From assembly GCA_944372315.1 (NCBI GenBank), contig CALVYX010000108.1, forward strand, positions 1 through 17,230: 17,230 nucleotides of DNA. Reading direction: 5' to 3'. The position numbers and the translations under genes are program-made. Shown piece by piece: positions 6,958-14,815 of this stretch (the first letter of the stretch is position 1; each line of letters begins with the position of its first letter). The stretch is from an uncultured Bacilli bacterium (GTDB lineage Bacteria; Bacillota_I; Bacilli_A; RF39; UBA660). Under the pieces are notes generated by a model that saw only the letters and a program-made list of their open reading frames with translations, was not told where the DNA came from and did no database searches.

Positions 6958-8766
6958 TTACATTTTATTCAATGTTTTAATTAATTCTTCATGCATTTTT
7001 TCTTTATCTACAGTAGCATCAAACCCATCTTTTATATAATGTTTGGCAATAAACATTTTCTTACTACCTAACATTATTACTTTTTTACTATTATTTTTTA
7101 ATTTATTTAACTCCTCTAACACACTAAATCCACTCATCAAAGTCATATCGTCATCTATAAGAATAATATCATATTTCTCTTTATTTTTTATTCTGTTAAT
7201 ACAATCTTGTCCAAACATGGATACATATATATCATATCCTCTTTTTTCTAAAATAGTCTTAACTCTTCTAATTTCGTCTTCATCTTCATCAACAACAAGT
7301 ACTTTTTTAGCATTATTTCTAGCTTTAATATAGGAATCAACTTTACTGTCATGTTCAAGATCTTCATTCATAACAATATATTGATCTAATGTAACTATTA
7401 CTTTGGTACCTTTTCCTATATCACTTTTTATATACATGGTACCACCAAGTAACTTAATTATTTTATAGGCTAACTTCAAATCAACATCTAATTTTTCCAT
7501 TTTAAGATACTCACTATCATCCATTTTAGTATCTTGAGATAAAATATCATTAATAGTCTTTATATCAAAACCATTACCAGAGTCTTCTATTACAATAACT
7601 ACTCTACAAACATCAAATCTAGTAATAGCATTAACATCAAAATTAACAAAACCAGTTTCCGTGTTTTTCAAAGAATTTATTAAAATAGACATCAGTACTT
7701 GCTTTAATTTAATGGAATCACCATATAATTCTCGAGGCATATTATTAACTACAGTAAAATTATATTCAATCCCATATTTAACATACGATTTAGCACGTAT
7801 TTTAATATCTTCTAAAAGTGAATAAATATTATAAGTTTTCTCAACTTTCTTAATATTTCTAGAATCAAACGAAGTAACACCTAATACATCATTAATTAAA
7901 TAATTAATTTTCTCATTATTTCTATCAATATCGTCAATAATAATATCTACTTCTTTTTTATCTTTTACTCCCTGTTTATATTTATTAATTTGCTTATCAA
8001 TATTATTTACCGGTTCCCTCAATCCTTGAGATACTTTAAATAAAAACACTGACTTTTCTTCACTAGAACGCTCTATTATTTTCCTGTTTTCAATTAATTC
8101 TTCTACCATTTTCATATCTGGATTTTCAATTGTAAAATACATTACAAAAGCAATGATAACAAATGCAGTATTAACTAAAAAGAATTCTGGGAATATTTTT
8201 TGTACTGCAAGTACTATTGCAAAAAGAATAATTAATAAATAAATAGGTATATATTTTTTGTTTTTTAAATAAGCCCTACTAAGAATCATCGATATAATCA
8301 TTACTATAATACATAGCGAAGCTAAAATATAGATTAAATTTACACTAGTACCAACTGGTAACAACAATCCATTGGTTTCACTTATTTCAATTGGTAAGAA
8401 CATAATAATTAAAACCATGGTTGAGAAAGCCAAACTCAAATTTTTTATTGGAAATTTATTCTTTTTTAAAACTCCTCTTAACTTTTGTCCAGTTGTCACT
8501 GTATATAAACTAAATAAATATAACCATGTTAAAAATCCTAAAAACAATACTTTCATAGTAGTAATATATATAAATGAATCAGATGCAACTCCTATCTGCA
8601 CTAAACAAAAACTAATTATTTCTGTTAAACAACTAATAAAAGTTGCTACAACTATAAATGAATAAATTTTGTTTTCAACATAATTAATTCTATCTTTTGC
8701 AAAATAAACAATCATTAAAATCATACTAAAAACAAACGAAATAATAGTATAAGAAATACTAAGCAT
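6958..8766 (-). CDS. Hybrid sensor histidine kinase-like protein lacking the phosphoacceptor His
   Basis: The 602-residue protein has seven predicted membrane helices (about 1-213) like the his-kinase 7TM sensor region, a HisKA/dimerisation segment (about 225-300), an HATPase domain (about 310-462) and a C-terminal receiver domain (about 487-602). The H-box reads KVSQGLREPVNNI where the consensus is NISHELRTPLN: Gln247 (CAA) replaces the His. The N-box Asn364 and the G1 box DSGNG (395-399) remain, but the glycine-rich G2 lid is degenerate (LDVDLKL). The receiver keeps the acidic pair Asp493/Glu494 and phosphoacceptor Asp538, while the usual Pro and Thr of that fold are changed. The likely role is membrane signalling without normal autophosphorylation, for example as a scaffold or an acceptor for another kinase; that is inference. 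No response regulator is adjacent. GAGGTG precedes the ATG. Confidence 0.88.
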   Translation of the reverse strand: MLSISYTIISFVFSMILMIVYFAKDRINYVENKIYSFIVVATFISCLTEIISFCLVQIGVASDSFIYITTMKVLFLGFLTWLYLFSLYTVTTGQKLRGVLKKNKFPIKNLSLAFSTMVLIIMFLPIEISETNGLLLPVGTSVNLIYILASLCIIVMIISMILSRAYLKNKKYIPIYLLIILFAIVLAVQKIFPEFFLVNTAFVIIAFVMYFTIENPDMKMVEELIENRKIIERSSEEKSVFLFKVSQGLREPVNNIDKQINKYKQGVKDKKEVDIIIDDIDRNNEKINYLINDVLGVTSFDSRNIKKVEKTYNIYSLLEDIKIRAKSYVKYGIEYNFTVVNNMPRELYGDSIKLKQVLMSILINSLKNTETGFVNFDVNAITRFDVCRVVIVIEDSGNGFDIKTINDILSQDTKMDDSEYLKMEKLDVDLKLAYKIIKLLGGTMYIKSDIGKGTKVIVTLDQYIVMNEDLEHDSKVDSYIKARNNAKKVLVVDEDEDEIRRVKTILEKRGYDIYVSMFGQDCINRIKNKEKYDIILIDDDMTLMSGFSVLEELNKLKNNSKKVIMLGSKKMFIAKHYIKDGFDATVDKEKMHEELIKTLNKM

Positions 8767-8784
8767 ATACTCACCTCTATTTTG

Positions 8785-8793
8785 ATTATACCA
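8785..8793 (-). promoter_or_regulatory. Extended -10 promoter of the kinase gene
   Basis: TGG followed by TATAAT on the minus strand, 18 bases upstream of the kinase start, giving a very short leader. The expected -35 position is a T-rich stretch belonging to the previous gene's terminator, so the promoter relies on the extended -10. Confidence 0.6.
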
Positions 8794-8801
8794 ATAAAAA
8801 T

Positions 8802-8831
8802 ATCAAAAAAAAAGATTTATTAAAAATCTTT
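8802..8831 (-). terminator. Intrinsic terminator of the AMP-ligase gene
   Basis: AAAGATTT and AAATCTTT form an 8-bp stem with a five-base loop, then a run of nine T on the minus strand, starting directly after the stop codon. Confidence 0.85.
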
Positions 8832-8832
8832 T

Positions 8833-10815
8833 TTATTTTTTCATCAATTTAACTTTAGGTGTAATTACTTTACCTGAAATACTATAATTATCTGGATCTA
8901 AAATATTTTCTTTTTCAAGAGATTTAAAATCTATTTTCTTATTTACTTCAGTAATTGGAAGTTCATCTTTTTTTACATAGAATTTAGGTAAATAACATTC
9001 TGGATAATTAGTTTTTACTAATGCATCTATTTCTTCAAATACCAAGTCGTCACTATCTTTATCCTTTAAAACAATGTGCGCAACTGGTACTTCACGTTCC
9101 TCAACATCTTCCATCTTTACACAGCAACAAGCATCAACCATTGGATGACTTCTAATAGTATCTTCAAGTGTTCCTAACCAAACTTTATTACCAGATCTAG
9201 TAAGCATTCTCTTAGCTCTTCCTTTGTGATAAATTCTTCCATCCTCATCTATATATCCTAAATCATCAGAATGTAACCATATTTTCCCATCACTATGTTC
9301 TCTTAAAAGAGCCTTAGTAGCTTCCGGATTATTTAAATATCCTTTCATTACTGTATCTCCAGTGATACATAATTCTCCTATTTCACCGTATTTTTTCTCT
9401 TCTAATGTATCTTTATCAAATTCATCCGCTGGTACATAATCAAATACACCAACAGTAACATCAATTAAAGGTATACCAATACTACCGGTTTTAGCAGCCC
9501 CTCTATTTAAATAAGATGCTGCAGCAGTACTTTCTGTTAATCCCCAACCTTGACGAACTCTAGTTTCAATTTTCTCATCACCAACAGTTGCTATTCCACC
9601 TTTACTCTTAGCATATTCGTTAAATCTTTCCTCTTCTTCAAGGAATAATTTATCTCCACCAGAAATTGGTGCTACCATAAATGAAGTATCATCTAATATA
9701 TCAGCATCAACTATGGCCTTTAATAAAATAGGTCCTGCCATAAAAATATTTGGTTTATGTTCTTTGATTAAATTTGGATATTCTTGTACTTTAAATTGAG
9801 AAATAAAGTTAACACTTACTCCACAGCATAACAAATCATAAGTTGCATTGAAATAATATCCAATAGATGGTGGTAATATATCCATAGATTTTAATTTAGG
9901 ATAGAAATCCATTTCACTATATAAGAAATTATGAGCACTATAATTTAAATTATTATTAGTAAGTTCTACACCTTTAGGAGCACCAGTTGTACCGCCAGTA
10001 TAAACTATTGCTACAGTATTATCTGCACCACCTTCAATAGTACGCATTTCTTCTCCATGATAGGTATTTTTCCATTCATCGAAGGTAATAAAATCACCAT
10101 GTGATTTAAGATTTTCTATTAAAGATGTTCGGTCATTAATTGTTTTATGATAAATTTTTATTACTTCTTCAATAATTTTATCTTCATCTGTTTCATTTGG
10201 AAGATTACTCTTTGCCTGTTTATAAAGCATATTTGTCATTTTTTCTTTTGGTATTGCTTCTGTTACAGGAAGAGATATTACTTTTTCAATATTACTTCCC
10301 AAATCTAAAGCTGAAGAAACATTATCCATAATAAATGGGACTTCAGATGCAAACAAATATTTTGAATTAGATAAATTAGTCATAAATTTAATTCTTTCTG
10401 GACTTTCATCAAATTTAATTAAATTAACTGCTGCTCCCATTTTAGATAGAGCTAATAAGAAAAACATTGTTTCAGGTACATTTAATAATATAAAAGAAAC
10501 AGTATCTCCTTCTTTAATACCCATAGATGTGAATCTTTTAATATAATTATCAGTTTCTTCTTTAATTTCTTCTTTCGTATATTTCTTACCATAATACTCT
10601 ATTAATGGCCAATCATAATTTTTAGTCACATCAAAGAAATAATCATAACAATTAGTTTTATTAAATTCAATATCTTTAAAATCTTCTCCATGTTGATACC
10701 ATTTTAACCATGGTTTATCAATTGATGCATATCCTGTTAGTTTTTTGCTTTCATTAGCATTTACTTTACCTTGACCATTTAAATTAGCCAAGTGTTTTTC
10801 ATCATATAATATCAT
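8833..10815 (-). CDS. AMP-forming acyl-CoA synthetase / ANL-superfamily ligase
   Basis: This 660-residue member of the adenylate-forming (ANL) superfamily activates a carboxylic acid with ATP to an acyl-AMP, then usually transfers it to CoA or a carrier. The P-loop motif reads YTGGTTGAPKG (272-282). The A5 motif is GWGLTES (423-429), and the ribose-binding Asp is in HSDDLGY (515-521). The C-terminal catalytic Lys is in NKKIDF (Lys627). It is about 100 residues longer than common family members because of an N-terminal extension (about 60 residues) and a charged insertion near 180-260. Residues that would set substrate are not diagnostic to me; a fatty acid is the default guess. GGGGGAG precedes the ATG. 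It forms a single-gene unit with its own promoter and terminator. Confidence 0.93.
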   Translation of the reverse strand: MILYDEKHLANLNGQGKVNANESKKLTGYASIDKPWLKWYQHGEDFKDIEFNKTNCYDYFFDVTKNYDWPLIEYYGKKYTKEEIKEETDNYIKRFTSMGIKEGDTVSFILLNVPETMFFLLALSKMGAAVNLIKFDESPERIKFMTNLSNSKYLFASEVPFIMDNVSSALDLGSNIEKVISLPVTEAIPKEKMTNMLYKQAKSNLPNETDEDKIIEEVIKIYHKTINDRTSLIENLKSHGDFITFDEWKNTYHGEEMRTIEGGADNTVAIVYTGGTTGAPKGVELTNNNLNYSAHNFLYSEMDFYPKLKSMDILPPSIGYYFNATYDLLCCGVSVNFISQFKVQEYPNLIKEHKPNIFMAGPILLKAIVDADILDDTSFMVAPISGGDKLFLEEEERFNEYAKSKGGIATVGDEKIETRVRQGWGLTESTAAASYLNRGAAKTGSIGIPLIDVTVGVFDYVPADEFDKDTLEEKKYGEIGELCITGDTVMKGYLNNPEATKALLREHSDGKIWLHSDDLGYIDEDGRIYHKGRAKRMLTRSGNKVWLGTLEDTIRSHPMVDACCCVKMEDVEEREVPVAHIVLKDKDSDDLVFEEIDALVKTNYPECYLPKFYVKKDELPITEVNKKIDFKSLEKENILDPDNYSISGKVITPKVKLMKK

Positions 10816-10851
10816 ACTTCTCCCCCTAACATTACTATAACGATCAAAACT

Positions 10852-10879
10852 AATATAACATATCTTTTTTAAATTGCAA
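10852..10879 (-). promoter_or_regulatory. Promoter of the AMP-ligase gene
   Basis: On the minus strand TTGCAA (10879-10874) and TATATT (10857-10852) are 16 bases apart, with TG at the extended -10 position. Transcription would start about 30 bases upstream of the gene, inside the gap after the strong hairpin terminator. Confidence 0.6.
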
Positions 10880-10904
10880 ATATTTTTGACGTTACTTTAC
10901 ATTA

Positions 10905-10950
10905 TACAAAAAAGCGCAAGTACTCTATTAAAAACCTGTACTAGCGCTTT
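10905..10950 (-). terminator. Strong GC-rich hairpin terminator or attenuator
   Basis: AAAGCGC and GCGCTTT pair, then after one A/A mismatch AGTAC and GTACT pair, giving 12 base pairs around a 14-base loop. On the minus strand the stem is followed by six T. It could end the surface-protein transcript 190 bases after its stop, or act as a leader terminator for the promoter at 10961-10988. Confidence 0.75.
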
Positions 10951-10952
10951 CT

Positions 10953-11135
10953 GGTTAGCTATTATAACACAAATATTATATTTGTCTACACTTTTCTGCA
11001 ACTAATGTTGAATCTGCAAAGTTCCTAGGGGACCATTTATAGCATTATCCTGTATGTTTTCTCTTATTTAATCTAACTTTTCGCCAGTGACACAGAGTTT
11101 TACTACTGGTTCTATCAGATCATAGATACCTTATT
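10953..11135 (-). other. Unexplained non-coding segment downstream of the surface protein
   Basis: No ORF survives in any frame. The 150 bases at 10981-11130 contain about 35% G+C, higher than most intergenic DNA here. The minus strand offers a bulged hairpin (GGT-TCTAT with ATAGA-ACC, 11108-11130) and a competing stem (CCAGT with ACTGG, 11084-11109) that share two bases. There is also a direct repeat TTGCAGA (two copies 18 bases apart). Position 11081-11090 contains CACTGGCGA, reminiscent of a ZTP riboswitch half-site, but the rest of that motif is absent. It could be an unrecognised RNA or a decayed element. Confidence 0.4.
10961..10988 (-). promoter_or_regulatory. Promoter upstream of the hairpin terminator
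   Basis: TAGACA (10988-10983) and TATAAT (10966-10961) lie 16 bases apart on the minus strand with TG at the extended -10 position. The spacer contains a perfect inverted repeat (ACAAATA, TAA, TATTTGT). The predicted start near 10954 is only a few bases before the hairpin at 10950. Confidence 0.65.
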
Positions 11136-12668
11136 TTAACTTTCTTTTATTATATACACATTTCCTGTTGTTCCATCGCCACTTGTAATTTCTATAGAAG
11201 TTTTCAAATTAATGACAGGTCGCACATTGTATGAAGCAAGTGCAAGTTGATCACCAAAGCCAACTTGACCATTAATCCCCCAAATCCAAAAAGAATATGC
11301 TGGAGACATTGTCCAATAAGAAGCTTGCGACATGTTACCTTCATATAAATAATAATTAGTATTAGTTCTATCATTTACTCCACCAGCATAGGCTACTTCA
11401 TCTGCTGTGATTAATCCAATTGGATAATCTAAAGATTTATTTCCCTTATTACTACTAGAAGTTGTATATAAATCATTACTTTGTGGACACGCAAACTGTG
11501 GTGTTTTATTATTATATAATCTATTGTATGCTCCATAATATGTCATATTTGTTCCATATCCTAATGCTGTATCAAATGTAAATGTTGGAGGATTCCATAA
11601 GCCTGGTTCATTAGCGATACTTCTATCCCCACAAAATCCACTGTCTGCTAAATATTCCTCATAATTTATTAAATTTTCTTCATACCAACTGTCAATAAAC
11701 GTTTTAATAGTGCTATCATTGGTATTTGCATGTGTTGCTTCATAGGTATCACTTCCTGCTGTTCCATACATGTATCCAACATATGCATTATCGTTTACAA
11801 CTTCACTTTCATTAAATCTACTACCTCCTATCGATGGAGGAATTGGATCTTCTAGCCCCCCAAACGAATCTATTTTCTTTTGATAAATTAATCTAATCGA
11901 ACCATCTTCATTGATTCTTACAATTCTCCAGTAATATCCTGCAAAACTTACATAATTGTTCTTTACTGCTCCTCGAAAGTAATATACTGTTTTATTATCT
12001 TCTGTATTAGTAGACGTATAATATAATCCTTTTCCGTTAGTATCACTGCTTATTTGACTAAAATCTATACTTCCATCACTTTGGGGTGTATTATCTCTTA
12101 ATATGGCATTTACTAATGTTAATCCTGTATCTGTATTATCTACATTTGGATCACTTGGATTTAACTGTTGGCCATCATCTTGTATACACTCAATATCCAT
12201 TATTAATTCTTTCGTAGTATCACTTGGTATACTTGTTGCGTCAGTATCAAACTCTACTATGATTTTAAATGTCTTGCTTTCTTCACTTGCTAATCTTTCT
12301 TGATTTTGTATCCCTTCTACTGTAAAGATAATTACATAACTTCCTGTGGTCTTTATATTTACCGTATTTATTATGGCATCTATACTTCCATTATTTCTTA
12401 CCGTAATACTATATTCTATTTTATCTCCTGGTTTATTTAATCCTGCATTAAAGGTTGCATTGGTTCCACTATACGTTGGTTCACTTATATTATAGGCGGT
12501 TCCTGTAATATTACTTTCTATATTGGTTATTTCTATATTCCATGTTGAAGTGATATTCCCTGTTCCATTTATTGTTAATCTTGTCATAAATGCTGCATAC
12601 ACTACTACCATTACTAGTACTAATACACACATAATTCCTATGATTATTTTCTTTTTATTCCTATACAT
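11136..12668 (-). CDS. Surface protein: SipW/TasA-type N-terminus fused to a C-type-lectin-like (DUF6273-like) domain
   Basis: I place the start at ATG 12668 (510 residues), with GGAG eight bases upstream. A GTG in frame at 12677 is less likely, because the ATG start aligns residue for residue with the paralog starting at 1296 over the first 47 positions. A basic N-terminus and hydrophobic segment (about 7-26) lead into MTRLTINGTGNITSTW and a beta domain to about 145. The rest (about 190-510) resembles domains common in uncultured gut Firmicutes, with YYWRIVRINEDGSIRLIY, GLITADEVAYAGG, SYWTMSP and NVRPVINL. That last block resembles DUF6273 and C-type lectin folds in which the surface near the C-terminus varies. 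There is no LPXTG sorting signal. The function is probably cell-surface recognition, inferred. Its codons are somewhat richer in G and C than its neighbours. Confidence 0.85.
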   Translation of the reverse strand: MYRNKKKIIIGIMCVLVLVMVVVYAAFMTRLTINGTGNITSTWNIEITNIESNITGTAYNISEPTYSGTNATFNAGLNKPGDKIEYSITVRNNGSIDAIINTVNIKTTGSYVIIFTVEGIQNQERLASEESKTFKIIVEFDTDATSIPSDTTKELIMDIECIQDDGQQLNPSDPNVDNTDTGLTLVNAILRDNTPQSDGSIDFSQISSDTNGKGLYYTSTNTEDNKTVYYFRGAVKNNYVSFAGYYWRIVRINEDGSIRLIYQKKIDSFGGLEDPIPPSIGGSRFNESEVVNDNAYVGYMYGTAGSDTYEATHANTNDSTIKTFIDSWYEENLINYEEYLADSGFCGDRSIANEPGLWNPPTFTFDTALGYGTNMTYYGAYNRLYNNKTPQFACPQSNDLYTTSSSNKGNKSLDYPIGLITADEVAYAGGVNDRTNTNYYLYEGNMSQASYWTMSPAYSFWIWGINGQVGFGDQLALASYNVRPVINLKTSIEITSGDGTTGNVYIIKES

Positions 12669-12701
12669 CCTTATCACTCCGTTTTAATTTATCCTATATA
12701 C

Positions 12702-12730
12702 ATTATCCCCCATCCCCCAATATTTGGCAA
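12702..12730 (-). promoter_or_regulatory. Promoter of the surface-protein gene with tandem G-tract spacer
   Basis: TTGCCA (12730-12725) and GATAAT (12707-12702) are exactly 17 bases apart on the minus strand, each one base from consensus. The spacer contains GGGGGAT twice in tandem, ending within the -10. Gain or loss of one 7-bp unit or of a G would change the spacing and thus expression. Confidence 0.65.
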
Positions 12731-12841
12731 GTTAATTTTTTACTTTTTGCTCTTACTTTACAGAGTATAATATTTTATATATTTATTCTATCAAAAAAAA
12801 TAATCTCTTCTAAAATACTCCTATTCTCTATTTCTTTCGAT

Positions 12842-12898
12842 AAAAAAAAAGAGATTGACTAAAAAGCAAATTCACTATAACTTTTTATTATCAATCTC
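12842..12898 (-). terminator. Intrinsic terminator of thrS, overlapping its 3' end
   Basis: GAGATTGA (within the last thrS codons) pairs with TCAATCTC after the stop. An inner AAAAAG with CTTTTT extends the structure, and nine T follow on the minus strand. The stop codon lies in the loop side of the hairpin. Confidence 0.8.
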
Positions 12899-14632
12899 AT
12901 CTTTTATAAATTTAATAAATTCATCTTTATCTACTGTAATAGTATTTTGTTCCCCATGTTTTCTATAACTAATAGTTCCTTCTTCTTGTTCTCTATCACC
13001 TAATATTAAACTATAAGGTATCTTTCTGGTTTGTGATTCTCTCATACGATAACTTAACTTTTCATTACGTTCATCTAACTCCACTCTGATACTATTATTT
13101 TTTAATTCTTCAAATATTTTATTAGCATAATTCAAATGTATTTCCGGATTAACAGGAATAATATTAATTTGTGTTGGCGCCAACCATAAAGGAAATGCAC
13201 CTTTAGTTTCTTCAATAATAAAAGCAGTAAATCTATCAAAAGTTCCAAATATAGCTCTATGAAGTACTACTGGCACTTGTTTTTCACCATTACTATCAAT
13301 ATAAGTTAATTCAAATCTTCTAGGTAATAGAAAATCCAATTGGCAAGTAGAAAGTGTTACTTCTGGTCCTACCGCCGGTTTTACTTCAACATCTAATTTA
13401 GGACCATAGAACGCCGCTTCTCCTATAGCTTCATAATAATCACAACCTAATTCATCTAATACCTCTCGCAACTTATCTTCAGCCATATTCCACATATCAT
13501 CATCATCAAAATATTTTTCTTTATCCTCCCTATCACGAAGAGATAATCTAAATTTATAGTTTTTAATACCAAAATCTTTATATACATCTAAGATAAGAGA
13601 AACAACTTTCTTAAACTCTTCTCCTATTTGATCAGGTCTTACAAACAAATGAGCATCATTTTGACACATACATCTAACACGTTCTAAACCTTTTACTGCC
13701 CCACTTGCTTCATAACGAAAATCAGTTGCAAATTCTCCTATTCTAATTGGTAAATCTCTGTAAGAATGAAGTTGATTTCCATAAATTAACATATGATGTG
13801 GACAATTCATTGGGCGAAGAACAAATTCCTCTTCATCAACTTTCATAGAAGGAAACATATTTTCTTTATAATGATCCCAATGTCCTGATGTTTTATATAA
13901 ATCAACAGTTCCTACACACGGAGTATAAACATGCATATACCCCATCTTTTGCTCTTTTTCATAAATATAATTTTCTAATTGTTTACGAACAATGGCACCA
14001 TTTGGTAACCATAACGGCATACCTTTTCCTACCAAATCATGCGCCATAAAAATTTCTAATTCTTTCCCTATTTTACGATGATCTCTTTCTTTTGCTTCGT
14101 CTAATTCTTTCAAATAATTATTTAAAGATTCTTCATTATCAAAACATACCCCATAAATTCTTTGAAGCATTTTATTTTTAGCATTTCCCTTCCAATAGGC
14201 TCCACTAAATTTAATAAGTTTAAAATATTTTAGTTCTTTTACTGACTCTACATGTGGTCCACGACAAAGATCAGTGAAATCTCCCTGTGTATAACAAGAA
14301 ATAACAGTATCTTCTTCATCCATTCTAGATATTAAATCTATCTTATAAGGATCATTTTTAAACTTTTCTAATGCTTCTTCTTTTGTTAATTCACTTCTTA
14401 CTATTCTTTTACCATCCTTAACAAGTTTCTTCATTTCTTTTTCAATTCTTCCTAAATCTTCTTCTTTAATTACTTCATCACCTAAATCAATATCATAATA
14501 GAAACCTTCTTCTATTACTGGTCCTACCCAAAATAAAGCATTAGGATATAAATGTTTTACTGCTTGTGCTAATAGATGAGCACAAGAATGATTCATAACA
14601 CTTAATTTTTCATTTTCTTTAATATTTATCAT
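12875..14632 (-). CDS. thrS: Threonyl-tRNA synthetase, without TGS domain
   Basis: It charges tRNA-Thr with threonine and edits mischarged Ser-tRNA-Thr. I prefer ATG at 14632, nine bases after GGGAG; an in-frame ATG at 14641 is adjacent to that site and less likely. Residue numbers here count from the 14641 ATG (588 residues). The editing domain is intact: HSCAH (His18, His22) and CRGPH (Cys126, His130). The class II core has the zinc ligands Cys280 (MNCPHH), His331 and His461, motif 2 RVRCMCQNDAH and motif 3 HRAIFGTFDRF. The anticodon-binding domain occupies about 490-588. The usual N-terminal TGS domain of about 60 residues is absent, as I recall is also the case in some mycoplasmas. Transcription is controlled by the T-box upstream. 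Confidence 0.97.
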   Translation of the reverse strand: MINIKENEKLSVMNHSCAHLLAQAVKHLYPNALFWVGPVIEEGFYYDIDLGDEVIKEEDLGRIEKEMKKLVKDGKRIVRSELTKEEALEKFKNDPYKIDLISRMDEEDTVISCYTQGDFTDLCRGPHVESVKELKYFKLIKFSGAYWKGNAKNKMLQRIYGVCFDNEESLNNYLKELDEAKERDHRKIGKELEIFMAHDLVGKGMPLWLPNGAIVRKQLENYIYEKEQKMGYMHVYTPCVGTVDLYKTSGHWDHYKENMFPSMKVDEEEFVLRPMNCPHHMLIYGNQLHSYRDLPIRIGEFATDFRYEASGAVKGLERVRCMCQNDAHLFVRPDQIGEEFKKVVSLILDVYKDFGIKNYKFRLSLRDREDKEKYFDDDDMWNMAEDKLREVLDELGCDYYEAIGEAAFYGPKLDVEVKPAVGPEVTLSTCQLDFLLPRRFELTYIDSNGEKQVPVVLHRAIFGTFDRFTAFIIEETKGAFPLWLAPTQINIIPVNPEIHLNYANKIFEELKNNSIRVELDERNEKLSYRMRESQTRKIPYSLILGDREQEEGTISYRKHGEQNTITVDKDEFIKFIKDEIDNKKL

Positions 14633-14801
14633 TTTTACCATCTCCCATCTCTTTAATTACAATTTTTTTAGCATATACTTTTTTTAATTGTTTTTCTTCA
14701 TTTTTTAATTCATTACTTATGTTTTTATGCTCTGCTGCAAATAGATATTGCTTTAATTTTAAATTAAACAAATCTTTTCTGAATTCTTCTTTTTCTGTCA
14801 T
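14619..14801 (-). CDS. Small charged protein of the thrS T-box operon, unrecognised
   Basis: This is a 60-residue ORF with the strongest ribosome site in the area (GGGGGG at 14809-14814, seven bases before ATG), directly after the T-box terminator. The product is very rich in Lys and Glu, likely helical or coiled-coil, with no signal, Cys or membrane segment. Its end overlaps the thrS start by 14 bases (or 23 with the earlier ATG), and the thrS ribosome site lies inside it, so translation of thrS is probably coupled to it. It has the size of a TGS domain but not its beta-grasp sequence. It may be a leader whose translation matters rather than a functional protein. Confidence 0.6.
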   Translation of the reverse strand: MTEKEEFRKDLFNLKLKQYLFAAEHKNISNELKNEEKQLKKVYAKKIVIKEMGDGKNDKY

Positions 14802-14815
14802 ATTTATTCCCCCCT

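Noticed and set aside
6800..7333. Plus-strand ORFs at 6800-7039 and 7043-7333
   Set aside because: They lie antisense to mraZ and the kinase gene, have no ribosome site and show low-complexity composition of reversed A+T-rich coding DNA.
8372..8665. Plus-strand ORF of 97 codons
   Set aside because: Antisense shadow of the kinase membrane region with no ribosome site.
11081..11093. ZTP (pfl) riboswitch, suggested by GTCACTGGCGA on the minus strand
   Set aside because: The second conserved half of the motif is missing and the next gene downstream is not a purine or folate gene.
10953..11135. DGR template repeat downstream of the lectin-like surface gene
   Set aside because: I compared it by eye with the 3' end of the gene (11139-11330) and found no matching stretch; no reverse transcriptase ORF is present.
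12103..12303. Plus-strand ORF of 66 codons
   Set aside because: Antisense shadow of the surface-protein gene with Ser-rich random composition.
12669..12677. GTG start of the surface protein at 12677
   Set aside because: ATG at 12668 has a well placed GGAG and aligns exactly with the paralog starting at 1296.
12756..12790. Plus-strand promoter with TATAAT near 12766
   Set aside because: It has no good -35 and no plus-strand gene follows; TATAAT is frequent by chance in such A+T-rich DNA.
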